Assembly (NCBI GenBank): GCA_937924775.1
Contig: CALDUT010000001.1
Location: forward strand, 310,001-374,000
Direction of reading: 5' to 3'
Source: an uncultured Gemmata sp.
GTDB taxonomy: Bacteria; Planctomycetota; Planctomycetia; Gemmatales; Gemmataceae
DNA length: 64,000 bases
How positions within the stretch are numbered: the first letter of the stretch is position 1; every line of letters begins with the position of its first letter. The notes under the pieces were generated by a model. It was given only the letters and a program-made list of their open reading frames with translations. It had not been told where the DNA came from and made no database searches. Below, piece after piece: positions 43,323 to 52,143 of the stretch. The translations under genes and the position numbers were made by a program.

Positions 43323-43440
43323 CACAGTAAGCGGATTGCGTTGGCCTCGACTCTTGTCGAGGTTGTTTTTTGGCTGCACTTGTGAAAAGATTCACAAAGC
43401 AGCGGTTGTCTTTCTGATTTCACCAAGCGCGAGGCCCTGG

Positions 43441-43881
43441 ATGCCTGCGATCCCTGTTCAAACACCGGCGGGTCTGGAACCTGCGTTCGACCTGAGCGCA
43501 TACTACCCGGTATTGATCTATGCCGCGGTGTGTGCCTTGGTGGGTTTTGGGGCCGTGGCCGCCACCCATCTGTTCCCGTTCAAGCCGCGTAAGCCCAATC
43601 GCATCAAGCAGATGCCGTATGAATCGGGCATGGACCCGGTGGGCTCTGCCCGGATGCAATTCGACATCAAGTTCTATCTGATTGCGATCACCTTCCTGAT
43701 TTTTGATGTGGAACTGCTGTTCCTCTATCCGTGGGTGGTGATTGCGTATGCCGACGGCGGCGATCCGCTGTGGCGCACCGTTTTTGGCACTGTCGCGTTC
43801 TTTTCGGTGTTGGCGTTTATTGGGCTATTGGGGATTGCGTACCTATACGAGTGGCGTAAAGGAACATTCTCATGGCGCTAA
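43441..43881 (+). CDS. nuoA: NADH-quinone oxidoreductase subunit A
   Basis: The 146-residue membrane subunit belongs to the quinone-end module of respiratory complex I. Three helices lie at about 26-45, 87-107 and 118-138. The conserved '[20 protein letters not shown]' loop and '[14 protein letters not shown]' place it firmly. The N-terminus is about 20 residues longer than in E. coli but otherwise ordinary. GAGG sits six bases before ATG 43441; the open frame above it is not conserved. It is the first of 14 nuo genes in the classical A-to-N order and overlaps nuoB by 10 bp. Confidence 0.95.
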   Translation: MPAIPVQTPAGLEPAFDLSAYYPVLIYAAVCALVGFGAVAATHLFPFKPRKPNRIKQMPYESGMDPVGSARMQFDIKFYLIAITFLIFDVELLFLYPWVVIAYADGGDPLWRTVFGTVAFFSVLAFIGLLGIAYLYEWRKGTFSWR

Positions 43882-44474
43882 CGAATTTGTTGCCGGACTT
43901 CATGGTGACGAAGCTCGACGCCCTCGCCAGCCTGTTGCGCAAGCACAGCCTCTGGCCGATGCCCTTTGCCACCGCCTGTTGTGGCATCGAATTGATGGCC
44001 ACCGCCAGTAGCCGCTACGACATTGCTCGATTCGGGGCCGAAGCGATGCGATTTTCGCCCCGGCAGTGTGACGTCATGATTGTGGCTGGCCGGGTGGTGA
44101 TGAAGATGGTTCCCGTGATGCAGCGCATTTGGCTGCAGATGCCAGAACCCAAATGGTGCATCAGCATGGGCGCATGTGCCAGTTCGGGCGGTGTGTTCGA
44201 TACTTACGCGGTGGTCCAAGGGATCGACCGCTTCATCCCCGTGGATGTGTACGTTCCCGGTTGCCCGCCGCGGCCGGAACAGCTCATTCGCGCGGTGCTG
44301 GATTTACAAGAGAAAGTCCAGAAAACCGGCACGATCGATGCCCGCGAATTCGCCGACCGCACCACCTACGAGGGGCCCACACCGCTGGCCCGAGAACTCG
44401 CCCCGGAACAAGCCATCGTCGCCCCCGGGGATTACCGCACGGCCACCCGGTTGCGCCCCCTCCCATTGGCGTAA
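43872..44474 (+). CDS. nuoB: NADH-quinone oxidoreductase subunit B
   Basis: The 200-residue peripheral subunit holds cluster N2, the last iron-sulfur centre before quinone. All four N2 ligands are present: the adjacent pair Cys36-Cys37 (FATACCGIE), Cys102 ([11 protein letters not shown]) and Cys131 ([11 protein letters not shown]). The conserved quinone-site stretch '[20 protein letters not shown]' is intact. A C-terminal tail of about 50 residues beyond the core is variable. It overlaps the nuoA end by 10 bases, consistent with coupled translation, and is followed by nuoC after 47 bp. Confidence 0.96.
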   Translation: MALTNLLPDFMVTKLDALASLLRKHSLWPMPFATACCGIELMATASSRYDIARFGAEAMRFSPRQCDVMIVAGRVVMKMVPVMQRIWLQMPEPKWCISMGACASSGGVFDTYAVVQGIDRFIPVDVYVPGCPPRPEQLIRAVLDLQEKVQKTGTIDAREFADRTTYEGPTPLARELAPEQAIVAPGDYRTATRLRPLPLA

Positions 44475-44521
44475 GGCCGGCAGCCGCGGATTTCCCCTTC
44501 ATCCCCACGCGAACCTCAGGC

Positions 44522-45025
44522 ATGGCCACTCTCGACAAACTGCAAGCGAAGTTCCCCGGGGCCTTCACGACCTCGTCGTTTCGCGACAACGTCCGGGTTC
44601 TCGTGAATGCCGCCAAAGCCCCGACCGTACTGTTTCTGTTGCTGAAATTTTTGAAGGAGGAGTGCGGCTTCGACATGCTCACCGAGCTGGGCGGTATCGA
44701 CTACCTGAACTACCCCAACGCCACCGATCGCTACTGCGTCGTCTATGGTTTGACGAATACCGCCACCGGGGAACGGCTGTGGGTGAAGGCGTTTGCCAAC
44801 GATCCCGACCCGGAATTGCCATCAGTGGTGGAATTGTGGAACGGAGCCAATTGGATGGAGCGGGAAGTATACGATATGTACGGTGTTCGCTTCACCGGCC
44901 ACCCCGACTTGCGGCGCATTCTGCTGCCGGCCGAATTCACCGCCTTCCCGCTCCGCAAAGACTACCCTTTACGCGGCTATGGGGAACGGCACAATTTCCC
45001 CATCGTGACCCGAGCCGAGAGCTGA
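44522..45025 (+). CDS. nuoC: NADH-quinone oxidoreductase subunit C
   Basis: The 167-residue 30-kDa-type subunit helps join the peripheral arm to the membrane arm. It shows the core sequence 'ANWMEREVYDMYGVRFTGHP' and ends 'ILLPAEFTAFPLRKDYPLRG', the usual C-terminus. NuoC and NuoD are separate genes here, not fused as in E. coli. ATG 44522 is preceded only by a weak CAGG; the frame stays open upstream inside nuoB without family sequence. A 213-bp gap separates it from nuoD, larger than other gaps nearby, and contains a small hairpin. Confidence 0.94.
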   Translation: MATLDKLQAKFPGAFTTSSFRDNVRVLVNAAKAPTVLFLLLKFLKEECGFDMLTELGGIDYLNYPNATDRYCVVYGLTNTATGERLWVKAFANDPDPELPSVVELWNGANWMEREVYDMYGVRFTGHPDLRRILLPAEFTAFPLRKDYPLRGYGERHNFPIVTRAES

Positions 45026-45115
45026 GGGCCAACGGTACACCGCAAACGTTTTCACACCCAAGACACCCCGAGGGCTGAAAAAAAACGCACCATGAGGCGA
45101 CGGTGAACCATCGGC

Positions 45116-45138
45116 GGGCTGTACCAGCCTACAGTCCC
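45116..45138 (+). other. Hairpin in the nuoC-nuoD gap
   Basis: GGGCTGTA pairs with TACAGTCCC across a 6-base loop, with one bulged T. It lies midway in the 213-bp gap. It may affect mRNA processing or attenuation; there is no T-run. Confidence 0.35.
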
Positions 45139-45238
45139 TCACCAGCGCTGGATTAACCCCGTGTGTGTTGGGCGATCCCTGGTGTGCCTTGGCCGTGCAT
45201 GCAATGGATTCTAGGCGAAGTTAGTCTGAGGTGGAGAC

Positions 45239-46474
45239 ATGCCACTCCAAAGCGCGTCACCTGTTCTCGACGACGATATTGCCGGTGCGGATCAGGAGTT
45301 TCTTTACACACTCAACTTCGGCCCGCAGCATCCGGCCACGCACACCACACTGCGCCTGATTCTGACTCTCGACGGCGAAACGATCGTCAAAGCGGTGCCA
45401 GACATCGGCTTTCTCCACTCCGGGTTTGAAAAACTCGGTGAAGACCTCGACTTCAACCAATACGTCACCATTGTCGACCGGATGAACTACATCTCCCCGG
45501 TGGCCAATGAAATCGCCTGGCATCACACCGTGGAGAAGTTGCTGGGTATCGAGATCACGCCGCGGTGCAAGTACATCCGCACGATTCTGGCCGAGTTGGC
45601 TCGGATCAGTGACCATCTGCTGTGTATCGGAGCCGCAGCGCTCGATTTGGGGGCCCTCACCGCGTTTTTGTACGCCTTCAATACCCGGGAGAAGGTGTAC
45701 AACATCATCGAAGCCACCTCGGGGCAGCGGTTCCACCCCTCCTACACCCGCGTCGGTGGCCTGATGGCCGACATTTCCGACGAAGTGATCGAGCTGATCC
45801 GTGATTTCGTGGCCACGTTCCCGAAAGCCCACAGCGACATCTGCCGCCTACTCAACCGCAACCGCATCTTCATTGACCGCACCAAAGGCATCGGTGTTCT
45901 GTCGAAAGAAGATGCGATCAACTGGAGCTGTTCCGGCCCCGTGGCTCGCGCCAGCGGCGTGGTGCGCGACCTGCGCAAAGATGAGCCGTACCTCGCGTAT
46001 GGCGAGCTGCAAAGTGCGTTCAAAGTGGTCTGTGGCAAAGGCGGCGACTGCTACAACCGCTACTTGGTGCGTATGGGTGAAATGCTGGAATCGTGGAAGA
46101 TCATCGCCGCGGCCATTGAGAATCTGCCGGCAGGCCCGGTGAATGTTGATCTGGACGACAAACTCACCATCCCGGACAAACAAGCGACTTACCGCAGTAT
46201 TGAAGGGCTGATTCAGCACTTTGAACTCTTCATGTGGAACCGTCGCTGGGAAACACCGATCGAAGAAGTCTACGGGGCGAACGAAACGGCCAACGGCGAG
46301 CTGGGCTTCTATGTCGTGGCCGATGGCAGTGGCAAGGCTTTCCGAGCCCGCACGCGGCCACCGTCGTTCATCCACTTCGCCCTCTTCCCCCTCTTGATGG
46401 AAGGCCACCAAATTTCCGACGTCCCGGCGGTTTTGGGAAGCCTCAACATCATCGCGGCGGAGTTGGACCGTTAA
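45239..46474 (+). CDS. nuoD: NADH-quinone oxidoreductase subunit D
   Basis: The 411-residue 49-kDa subunit forms the quinone pocket with NuoB. The N-terminal 'FGPQHPATHTTLRLILTLDG' loop is intact (its His is a quinone contact in structures), as is 'GFLHSGFEKLGEDLDFNQY'. 'GLMADISDEV', 'WSCSGPVARASGVVRDLRKD' and the C-terminal 'DVPAVLGSLNIIAAELDR' complete it. The length is normal. GGTGGAG stands just before ATG 45239. Its stop lies in a 13-bp tandem duplication, and the gap to nuoE is 157 bp. Confidence 0.96.
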   Translation: MPLQSASPVLDDDIAGADQEFLYTLNFGPQHPATHTTLRLILTLDGETIVKAVPDIGFLHSGFEKLGEDLDFNQYVTIVDRMNYISPVANEIAWHHTVEKLLGIEITPRCKYIRTILAELARISDHLLCIGAAALDLGALTAFLYAFNTREKVYNIIEATSGQRFHPSYTRVGGLMADISDEVIELIRDFVATFPKAHSDICRLLNRNRIFIDRTKGIGVLSKEDAINWSCSGPVARASGVVRDLRKDEPYLAYGELQSAFKVVCGKGGDCYNRYLVRMGEMLESWKIIAAAIENLPAGPVNVDLDDKLTIPDKQATYRSIEGLIQHFELFMWNRRWETPIEEVYGANETANGELGFYVVADGSGKAFRARTRPPSFIHFALFPLLMEGHQISDVPAVLGSLNIIAAELDR

Positions 46475-46493
46475 TAACAACCGTTAATAACAA
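46468..46493 (+). repeat. 13-bp perfect tandem duplication covering the nuoD stop codon
   Basis: CCGTTAATAACAA occurs twice in tandem. The first copy contains the TAA stop of nuoD (46472-46474). The arrangement is the same in kind as at the glgX stop, but the sequence is different. Confidence 0.9.
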
Positions 46494-46631
46494 TTGAGAC
46501 GGGCGATTATGAGAAAATCATGAGAACGAAAGACCACTCCATTCCCTCCGAGTAAGGGGGAGCGAAGTTTGTAACGATGAGAAACCGCAAAACCCCGACT
46601 GCCCACAGTTAAGCCTTCCGAGGTGACCCGC

Positions 46632-47114
46632 ATGCCGGTGCTGACTGACGAAATTCGCCAGAAGATCCAAAGTCTCATTCCCCAATACCCTCACAAACAA
46701 GCGGTTACGCTGCCGGCGTTGCATCTTGTTCACGATACCCTGCGGACCGTCAGCAACGAAGCCATCGTCGAAATCGCGGAATTGCTGGACTTACACCCCG
46801 CGGAAGTTCACGACACCATGACCTTCTACGCCTTCTTCAAGGGAGAAGGCGAGAAACTCGGCAAAACCCGGCTGTGGGTCTGCCGCGGGCTGGCCTGCAT
46901 GCTCCGCGGAGCCTACGAGCTGATCGACCATTGCGAACAGAAACTCGGCATTTCCTGCGGGCAAACCACCGCCGATGGGCAAATCACCCTGGAGTTCGCC
47001 GAATGCATCGGGGCTTGCGACGGTGCCCCGGCATGCCTGGTCAACGATGTCCACGCGATGAATATGACGCCGGAAAAAACAGATCAATTGATCGCCGAGT
47101 TAAAATTGAAGTAG
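46632..47114 (+). CDS. nuoE: NADH-quinone oxidoreductase subunit E
   Basis: The 160-residue thioredoxin-like ferredoxin carries the [2Fe-2S] cluster N1a of the NADH-oxidising module. Ligands are Cys84 and Cys89 (WVCRGLACMLRG) and Cys125 and Cys129 (AECIGACDGAP), the standard C-x4-C...C-x3-C pattern. An N-terminal helical bundle (about 1-75) precedes it. I chose ATG 46632, since AGGTGA sits seven bases upstream; a GTG three codons earlier is possible. The normal next gene is nuoF, but the broken toxin-antitoxin pair lies in between. Confidence 0.95.
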   Translation: MPVLTDEIRQKIQSLIPQYPHKQAVTLPALHLVHDTLRTVSNEAIVEIAELLDLHPAEVHDTMTFYAFFKGEGEKLGKTRLWVCRGLACMLRGAYELIDHCEQKLGISCGQTTADGQITLEFAECIGACDGAPACLVNDVHAMNMTPEKTDQLIAELKLK

Positions 47115-47132
47115 TCGCCGCGGAGTCCCCCC

Positions 47133-47460
47133 ATGCAACTGGAAGACTACTTCGAGTTCCCCACCACGCCGGCGGAATGTATCCGCATCAAAGATACGCG
47201 GATCGACCTCGATTTTGTGATCGAGTTGTACAAACGCCCCATGACCCCGGAGCAGATCGCGGTCTGCTTCCGCTGCCCGCTGGAACTGGTGCCAGTATAT
47301 GCCCCACGATCACCTACTAGCTGCAAAACCAAGCAGCCATCAACGCCTACCTCGAACGCCGAGAGAAAATTGCCGAGGAGAACTATCAAGCTTATCTCCA
47401 ACAAACCGCCTTGCGAAGCGGTCAAGCGGATAGGGGCCATCAAAGCGACACGACAGGCAA
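47133..47460 (+). pseudogene. DUF433 antitoxin-like gene, broken by frameshift and nonsense codon
   Basis: The first 58 codons from ATG 47133 read 'MQLEDYFEFPTTPAECIRIK' and '…LELVPVY', the fold of DUF433 proteins, usual antitoxin partners of DUF5615. At 47301-47306 (GCCCCACG) the frame shifts; the next frame reads 'TITYY', where the second Tyr is a TAG (47318-47320). It then continues 'LQNQAAINAYLERREKIAEE', clearly the rest of the domain. Two independent lesions therefore separate the halves. The original 3' end cannot be fixed, and I place it before the next start. It lies 18 bp after nuoE. An unbroken 214-codon frame across both genes is an artefact of the shifts. Confidence 0.8.
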
Positions 47461-47477
47461 ACACAAGTGGTGGCGTC

Positions 47478-47820
47478 ATGAAGCAGGTCCAGTTTCTGCT
47501 GGACGAAAATGTACCCGACTGGGTCCAAGATGCCATAATCGCTGTCGAGCCCTCGATCGTGGTACGGAAGATCGGCGAACACCCCAGTGTGCCCTCCAAA
47601 GGGTACATCGGATGCGGATGTTGTGTAATTTACGGAAGCCGAAGAATTGGCGATTGTCACCTTCGACAAGAAGACCATACCACGTTGCGTCGTCGAGCAT
47701 TTGGCCAGAGGTTATCATACCTGGGGAATCTGTCTGTTTTCCCAAGGGAATCAATTATCGGCAGAGTTCATTGCTGAGGAATTGGTCATGGTGTGGGCCA
47801 CATCGCACCGTGAAGAATAG
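47478..47820 (+). pseudogene. DUF5615 PIN-like toxin gene, broken by frameshift and nonsense codon
   Basis: From ATG 47478 the frame reads 'MKQVQFLLDENVPDWVQDAI', the start of DUF5615 PIN-like nucleases with the metal-site Asp-Glu pair. After 'HPSVPSK' (about 47600) the frame shifts by one base at a GGG. The new frame reads 'GTSDADVV', then TAA (47626-47628), then 'FTEAEELAIVTFDKKTIPR' and 'GNQLSAEFIAEELVMVWATS' to TAG at 47820. The second acidic segment (TFDKK) is intact but out of frame. With the DUF433 remnant it made a two-gene toxin-antitoxin module. Both genes are inactivated, so loss of toxin and antitoxin is consistent. Confidence 0.8.
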
Positions 47821-47902
47821 ATCGACCGAATTGAATATGTTCCATAAGAACTGACTTTTCATACACGAATAGTAACTCGACGCACAAACCCGTAACCGAC
47901 CT

Positions 47903-49267
47903 ATGCCCTACGAACCAGTACTGCTTGCTCGCATTCACAAGCCGGATAGCACCCGGTTGGAAGGTTATCGCGCCGATGGCGGCTACGAAACCTTCGCACG
48001 GGTGTTGAAAGAAAAACAGCCCCACGAGGTTGTACAGCAAGTCAAAGATAGCGGGCTGCGCGGCCGCGGTGGGGCTGGCTTCCCCTGCGGGCTGAAATGG
48101 ACCTTCCTCCCCAAAGACCACCCCGGGCCGATTTACCTGTGCGTCAACGCTGATGAATCGGAACCGTGTACCTACAACAACCGCATCCTGATGGAGAAAG
48201 ACCCCCATCAGGTACTCGAAGGCGTCATGCTGGCCTGCTACGCCATCCGCTCGCAGAAAGCCTTCTACTACATCCGCTACGAGTACGGTGACGCCTATCG
48301 GGCAACCCAAGCCGCCGTCGACGAACTCTACGCGGCGGGGCTTCTTGGCCAGAACATCCTCGGCAGTGGGTTCAACCTCGATATCGTCGTCCACCGGGGC
48401 GCGGGGGCCTATATCTGTGGGGAAGAAACCGGCCTGATTGAATCACTCGAAGGCAAACGGGCTTGGCCGCGAATCAAACCGCCTTTCCCTGCCATCGAAG
48501 GAGCCTTCCGGAAGCCAACGATTGTCAACAACGTCGAAACGCTGGCGTGTGTGAATCAGATCCTGCGCCGTGGCGTCGATTGGTTCAAATCGCTCGGGGT
48601 GCCGCCCAACCCCAATAACCCTCGCGACGCTGGCAGCTATGGCCCGAAATTGTACACCCTTGCGGGGCATGTCGAAAAACCGTGCTGCGTTGAATTGCCG
48701 ATGGGGGTCACACTCCGGGAATTAGTCGAACAACACGGCGGCGGTGTTTGGAAAGGCCGCAAAGCCAAAGCGATCAATCCCGGGGGCTTGAGCATGGGCT
48801 TCATTCGCTGCGATGCTCCCCTCAAAGGCGAAGACGGTAAAACCGAGTATGATATTCCCCTCGACTTCAACGGCCCCGGGCAAGCCGGCTGCCTCGGTTT
48901 GGGCACAGCCGCTGTGACGGTCATCGACGACCAAACCAGCATGATCGACGTTGTGCACAATACCTGCCAGTTCTTCGCTCATGAAAGCTGCGGGCAATGC
49001 ACCCCCTGCCGGGAAGGCACCGGCTGGATGCTCAAAATCATGGATCGGATGCGCCGCGGACTAGGCCGTCGCGAAGACCTCGACATTCTCATTGACGTGG
49101 CCGAACGAATCGGCATCATGCCCGGCACAACCATCTGCGGACTCGCCGACGGTGCCGGTTGGCCGGTGAAAACCGCGATCCGCAAGTTCCGCGATGAGTT
49201 CGAAGCGGCTATCAAAAGCGGCACGACGAGCCGATACGCCAAGTCGCTGGCCATGGCCGGGCACTGA
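47903..49267 (+). CDS. nuoF: NADH-quinone oxidoreductase subunit F
   Basis: The 454-residue catalytic subunit binds NADH, FMN and [4Fe-4S] cluster N3. 'GLRGRGGAGFPCGLKWTFLP' is the glycine-rich nucleotide loop. 'VNADESEPCTYNNRILME' and 'GAGAYICGEETGLIESLEGK' build the FMN/NADH site. The cluster ligands are in 'HESCGQCTPCREGTGWML', with the fourth at 'GTTICGLADGAGWP'. The length is normal. No strong ribosome binding site precedes ATG 47903. That may reflect insertion of the toxin-antitoxin pair, whose last codon lies 82 bp upstream. Confidence 0.96.
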   Translation: MPYEPVLLARIHKPDSTRLEGYRADGGYETFARVLKEKQPHEVVQQVKDSGLRGRGGAGFPCGLKWTFLPKDHPGPIYLCVNADESEPCTYNNRILMEKDPHQVLEGVMLACYAIRSQKAFYYIRYEYGDAYRATQAAVDELYAAGLLGQNILGSGFNLDIVVHRGAGAYICGEETGLIESLEGKRAWPRIKPPFPAIEGAFRKPTIVNNVETLACVNQILRRGVDWFKSLGVPPNPNNPRDAGSYGPKLYTLAGHVEKPCCVELPMGVTLRELVEQHGGGVWKGRKAKAINPGGLSMGFIRCDAPLKGEDGKTEYDIPLDFNGPGQAGCLGLGTAAVTVIDDQTSMIDVVHNTCQFFAHESCGQCTPCREGTGWMLKIMDRMRRGLGRREDLDILIDVAERIGIMPGTTICGLADGAGWPVKTAIRKFRDEFEAAIKSGTTSRYAKSLAMAGH

Positions 49268-49289
49268 TAACCCCTCGGGAGATCCCGCG

Positions 49290-50039
49290 ATGCGTTTCCG
49301 TCTTCTAATCGCGATTCTGCTGGCATTGCTGCTGGTCAGTGGGTGTGGGAAGCGGGTCAGCCAAAAGCCGGCACGCCACAACGAGGAAACGGCCGCCCTC
49401 CCGTCGCGTCCACCATCCGCCCCGGCCCTCGCCACCGAAAACCCCACAAAAACTCCCGACAAAGCCCCCCCCAATGAGGACGAACCCAATTGGCTCAAAC
49501 CTGATCCTCGGCCCGAATCCAACCCCGGTCCTGGTGGCAACGGCAAGGTGCCGGGGGCGATTGTCCCCCCCGATGGGGGCTGGCACCCCCCCAACCCCAG
49601 CCTCCCACCGAAGCCGCAACCCCAACCCCAACCCCCAGCCGTCGATCCCCCCAAGCCGCCCGGCCCAGGCCGACTCGATCCGCAGCCCCAGCCGGCCCAA
49701 CCACCAGCGAAACGGCCAGCGGTCGAACCCACCGAACTTCCGGTCGTGACCGAAGCCGATATGAAGGAGGTGTGGATTTTCATTGAGAACGCCTCGTTGG
49801 CCAGCGGAAAAATGCCGCCCCCGGTACTCACTTATAGTGCTTTGGTCGAAGCGAAATCCCCAGCCGCGCCATTGGTGAAAGCCGGTTCCATCTACCTCAC
49901 CGGCTCCCCGCAACGCGAAAGCATCTGGGCTTTCGACTTCCGCGCCCTCAGTCGCGGCGATCCGGTGCTGGTCGCCACACAAAACGGTGTCGAAACCCTC
50001 AGCGTGGAACAGCTCAAAGTCCGACTCAGCGGGAGATAG
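49290..50039 (+). CDS. Proline-rich lipoprotein inserted between nuoF and nuoG
   Basis: The 249-residue protein has a lipoprotein signal (MRFRLLIAILLALLLVSGCG, lipid Cys at residue 19). A low-complexity region of about 130 residues rich in Pro, Gln and Lys ('PKPQPQPQPPAVDPPKPPGP') follows. The C-terminal domain of about 90 residues ('EADMKEVWIFIENASLASGK', 'GSIYLTGSPQRESIWAFDFR') has a beta-rich look. I recognise no family. GGGAG precedes ATG 49290 by nine bases, and it begins 23 bp after nuoF, so it is co-transcribed with complex I genes. The Pro-rich tether could span the periplasm to hold the C-terminal domain near the wall or outer membrane; that is a guess from composition. Confidence 0.82.
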   Translation: MRFRLLIAILLALLLVSGCGKRVSQKPARHNEETAALPSRPPSAPALATENPTKTPDKAPPNEDEPNWLKPDPRPESNPGPGGNGKVPGAIVPPDGGWHPPNPSLPPKPQPQPQPPAVDPPKPPGPGRLDPQPQPAQPPAKRPAVEPTELPVVTEADMKEVWIFIENASLASGKMPPPVLTYSALVEAKSPAAPLVKAGSIYLTGSPQRESIWAFDFRALSRGDPVLVATQNGVETLSVEQLKVRLSGR

Positions 50040-50354
50040 TAGCGATAGGCAGGCAACCACCCCGAACACAGAACGAAGCCACACCCACTACGGAGCATGA
50101 CACCAAAACTCGCACGAAACGCCACCGACGGGAACCAACCCCCAAATGATAGGGGACGCCAATGATCGGATGGCATCGACGGCGTCATTCCGCCTCCTTC
50201 TTGGCGTCGGAGTGCGGCCGCACAAACCCGAGAAAGGCCTGACCCATTCGCAGGTCGGGAAGAAACTAACAGGGTGGCTCCTGGCGGTCCCACGGTGTTT
50301 GTGTGGTCCATACAACAACAAATATCCTGAGAAAGAATTGCTTAGGGTTTCTTC
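50040..50354. other. Gap between the lipoprotein gene and nuoG, 315 bp
   Basis: No conserved coding sequence is seen. The last 70 bases before nuoG are AT-richer (CATACAACAACAAATATCCT) and could hold a secondary promoter, but the match to consensus is weak. Confidence 0.35.
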
Positions 50355-52076
50355 ATGCCAACGGTCTATGTGAACGATCAGCCGGTCGAAATCGGCACCG
50401 CGAAACTCAACTGTGTGCAAGCCGCAGAGCGGGCCGGAGTCTTCATTCCGCATTATTGCTGGCACGAAGCGTTATCGGTGGTGGCCAGCTGCCGCATGTG
50501 CCTGGTTGAAGTCGGAGAATTGAAAGACGGCAAAGTGACGATGCAGCCCAAAGTCGTTCCCGGCTGCCAAACTCCGGTGAAAGATGGCACCGTTATCGTC
50601 ACCGGGGAATACGACAAACGTGACCCGTCGTTGCCGCCGCTACCCTACGATCCCAACTACACCAAGATTCCCCTCGGCGAACGGGCCAAAAAAGCCCAAG
50701 CCGACACTCTCGAAGCCTTACTCCTCAACCACCCGCTCGATTGCCCGGTATGCGATAAAGCCGGAGAATGCAAACTGCAAGACTTCAGCTACAAATACGG
50801 CCGCTCCGAATCGCGGATGATCGACGCGAAAAACACGCCGCCCAATAAACCCCACATCTCCAGCACCATCACGCTCTTCACCGACCGCTGCATCATGTGT
50901 ACTCGCTGTGTCCGCTTCACCCGCGAAATCAGCGGCACGGCGGAATTGCAAGTAGTCGGTCGCGGTCATCACGAAGAAATCGACATTTTCCCCGGCCGGC
51001 CACTGGAAAACAAATTGGCCGGCAATGTCGTCGATTTATGTCCCGTGGGAGCCTTGGGCAGCAAAGACTTCCTGTATAAACAACGGGTGTGGTACCTCCA
51101 GACCACCGAAGGCGTCTGCAACCGATGTTCAACAGGCTGCAGTACTTACGTCGATTCCAACAAGGACATCGTCTATCGGCTCCGGGCCCGTACCAATTTG
51201 CAAGCCCAAGGCTACTTCATCTGCGACGAAGGCCGCTACGGCTACCACCACGCCAACGCCGCCGAACGGTTCGTTCGCCCGGTGGTGAAAACCGACGGCC
51301 GATTCCAACCCCTTCCCTGGAATCGGTTACTTCCCCAATTGAAGCAGGAGTGGGCCGCCGCCACCCAAACCAATCCTCGCGGTGTCGTCGCGGTGCTGTC
51401 GCCCTTTCTGACCGTGGAAGAAGCCTACTTGCTGGGCACTTACTTCAAATCCCTGTCGCCGGACGTGCGGTTGCTGCTGGGACCAGTGCCGGTTATCGGA
51501 GAGGACGACAAATATCCCAAAAATACCCGCGGCGAGCCGGTTGAGCCGGTCAAATTCATCATCCGGGCCGAGAAAGCCCCCAACCGCATCGGTGTGGCAG
51601 AAGTTCTCAAAGCCCTCCAAGGGGACGTGATTCCGTTGGCTGCCATCCGCGACGAGCCGCTTTCCGCCATGTGGTTCGCCGGCGGTTACCCGGATCCAGC
51701 GCATGTGGATGCCCTCATTCCCACCCCTTGGCAACCGCCGGCCCTCTTGGTGGCCCACGACATCCTGCCGACTATGGTCAGTGCGGCAGCAAAATACATT
51801 CTGCCGGCGACCACCGGCTTCGAGAAAGACGGAACCTTTGTCAACCACGCCGGTTACGCCCAAACTTTCAGCCGGGCGGTCCGGCCCCCGGTGGAAGTCC
51901 GCAGCGAATTACAACTGGCGTTCGATCTGCTGGGCCGATCAGGGTTAGTCCAACCGCCGGCGATTCGCCAGGAACTGGCCGCGGCCATCCCGTATTTCGC
52001 CGCGTTAGCGGCCAGCGCCACGCCGTCGAACCCACAGATTCCCAACAAAAGCCCCAACACGCGATCACTCTTGTAG
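50355..52076 (+). CDS. nuoG: NADH-quinone oxidoreductase subunit G (short form)
   Basis: The 573-residue subunit carries the iron-sulfur wire of the NADH arm. The [2Fe-2S] N1b ligands are in 'HYCWHEALSVVASCRMCLVE' plus 'PGCQTPV'. The His-and-Cys N5 site is 'HPLDCPVCDKAGECKLQ'. N4 is 'CIMCTRCVRF' with 'DLCPVGAL'. The extra N7 motif 'CNRCSTGCSTYV' with 'FICDEGRYGY' is also present. The molybdopterin-oxidoreductase-like C-terminal region is shortened compared with the 700-900 residues of many NuoG proteins, although it still keeps 'ILPATTGFEKDGTFVNHAGY'. The N-terminal start fits; TAGGG lies upstream. The short C-domain is a variant, not a truncation, because the frame ends cleanly before nuoH. 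Confidence 0.95.
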   Translation: MPTVYVNDQPVEIGTAKLNCVQAAERAGVFIPHYCWHEALSVVASCRMCLVEVGELKDGKVTMQPKVVPGCQTPVKDGTVIVTGEYDKRDPSLPPLPYDPNYTKIPLGERAKKAQADTLEALLLNHPLDCPVCDKAGECKLQDFSYKYGRSESRMIDAKNTPPNKPHISSTITLFTDRCIMCTRCVRFTREISGTAELQVVGRGHHEEIDIFPGRPLENKLAGNVVDLCPVGALGSKDFLYKQRVWYLQTTEGVCNRCSTGCSTYVDSNKDIVYRLRARTNLQAQGYFICDEGRYGYHHANAAERFVRPVVKTDGRFQPLPWNRLLPQLKQEWAAATQTNPRGVVAVLSPFLTVEEAYLLGTYFKSLSPDVRLLLGPVPVIGEDDKYPKNTRGEPVEPVKFIIRAEKAPNRIGVAEVLKALQGDVIPLAAIRDEPLSAMWFAGGYPDPAHVDALIPTPWQPPALLVAHDILPTMVSAAAKYILPATTGFEKDGTFVNHAGYAQTFSRAVRPPVEVRSELQLAFDLLGRSGLVQPPAIRQELAAAIPYFAALAASATPSNPQIPNKSPNTRSLL

Positions 52077-52143
52077 CCAGGACATTCGGCAAACCCGGAA
52101 GCTGAGATACCGTTCCCCCTGTTAACAACCGACCGTCATCACC

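Larger units (their letters stand above)
43057..43440. other. Divergent intergenic region, 384 bp
   Basis: It separates the metal-efflux unit (minus) from the complex I operon (plus). An AT-rich core (about 43193-43245) includes the inverted repeat at 43219-43240, and a sigma70-like promoter is present at 43295-43322. No coding sequence is seen. Confidence 0.55.

Noticed and set aside
47133-47777. A single 214-residue protein across the DUF433 and DUF5615 region
   Set aside because: The frame joins out-of-frame pieces of two separate genes; only the first 58 codons and the segment from 47478 to about 47600 are family sequence.
49061-49831. A 256-codon Gly-rich minus-strand frame
   Set aside because: It is the complement of the Pro-rich tether of the lipoprotein at 49290-50039; Gly/Trp-rich repeats come from that.
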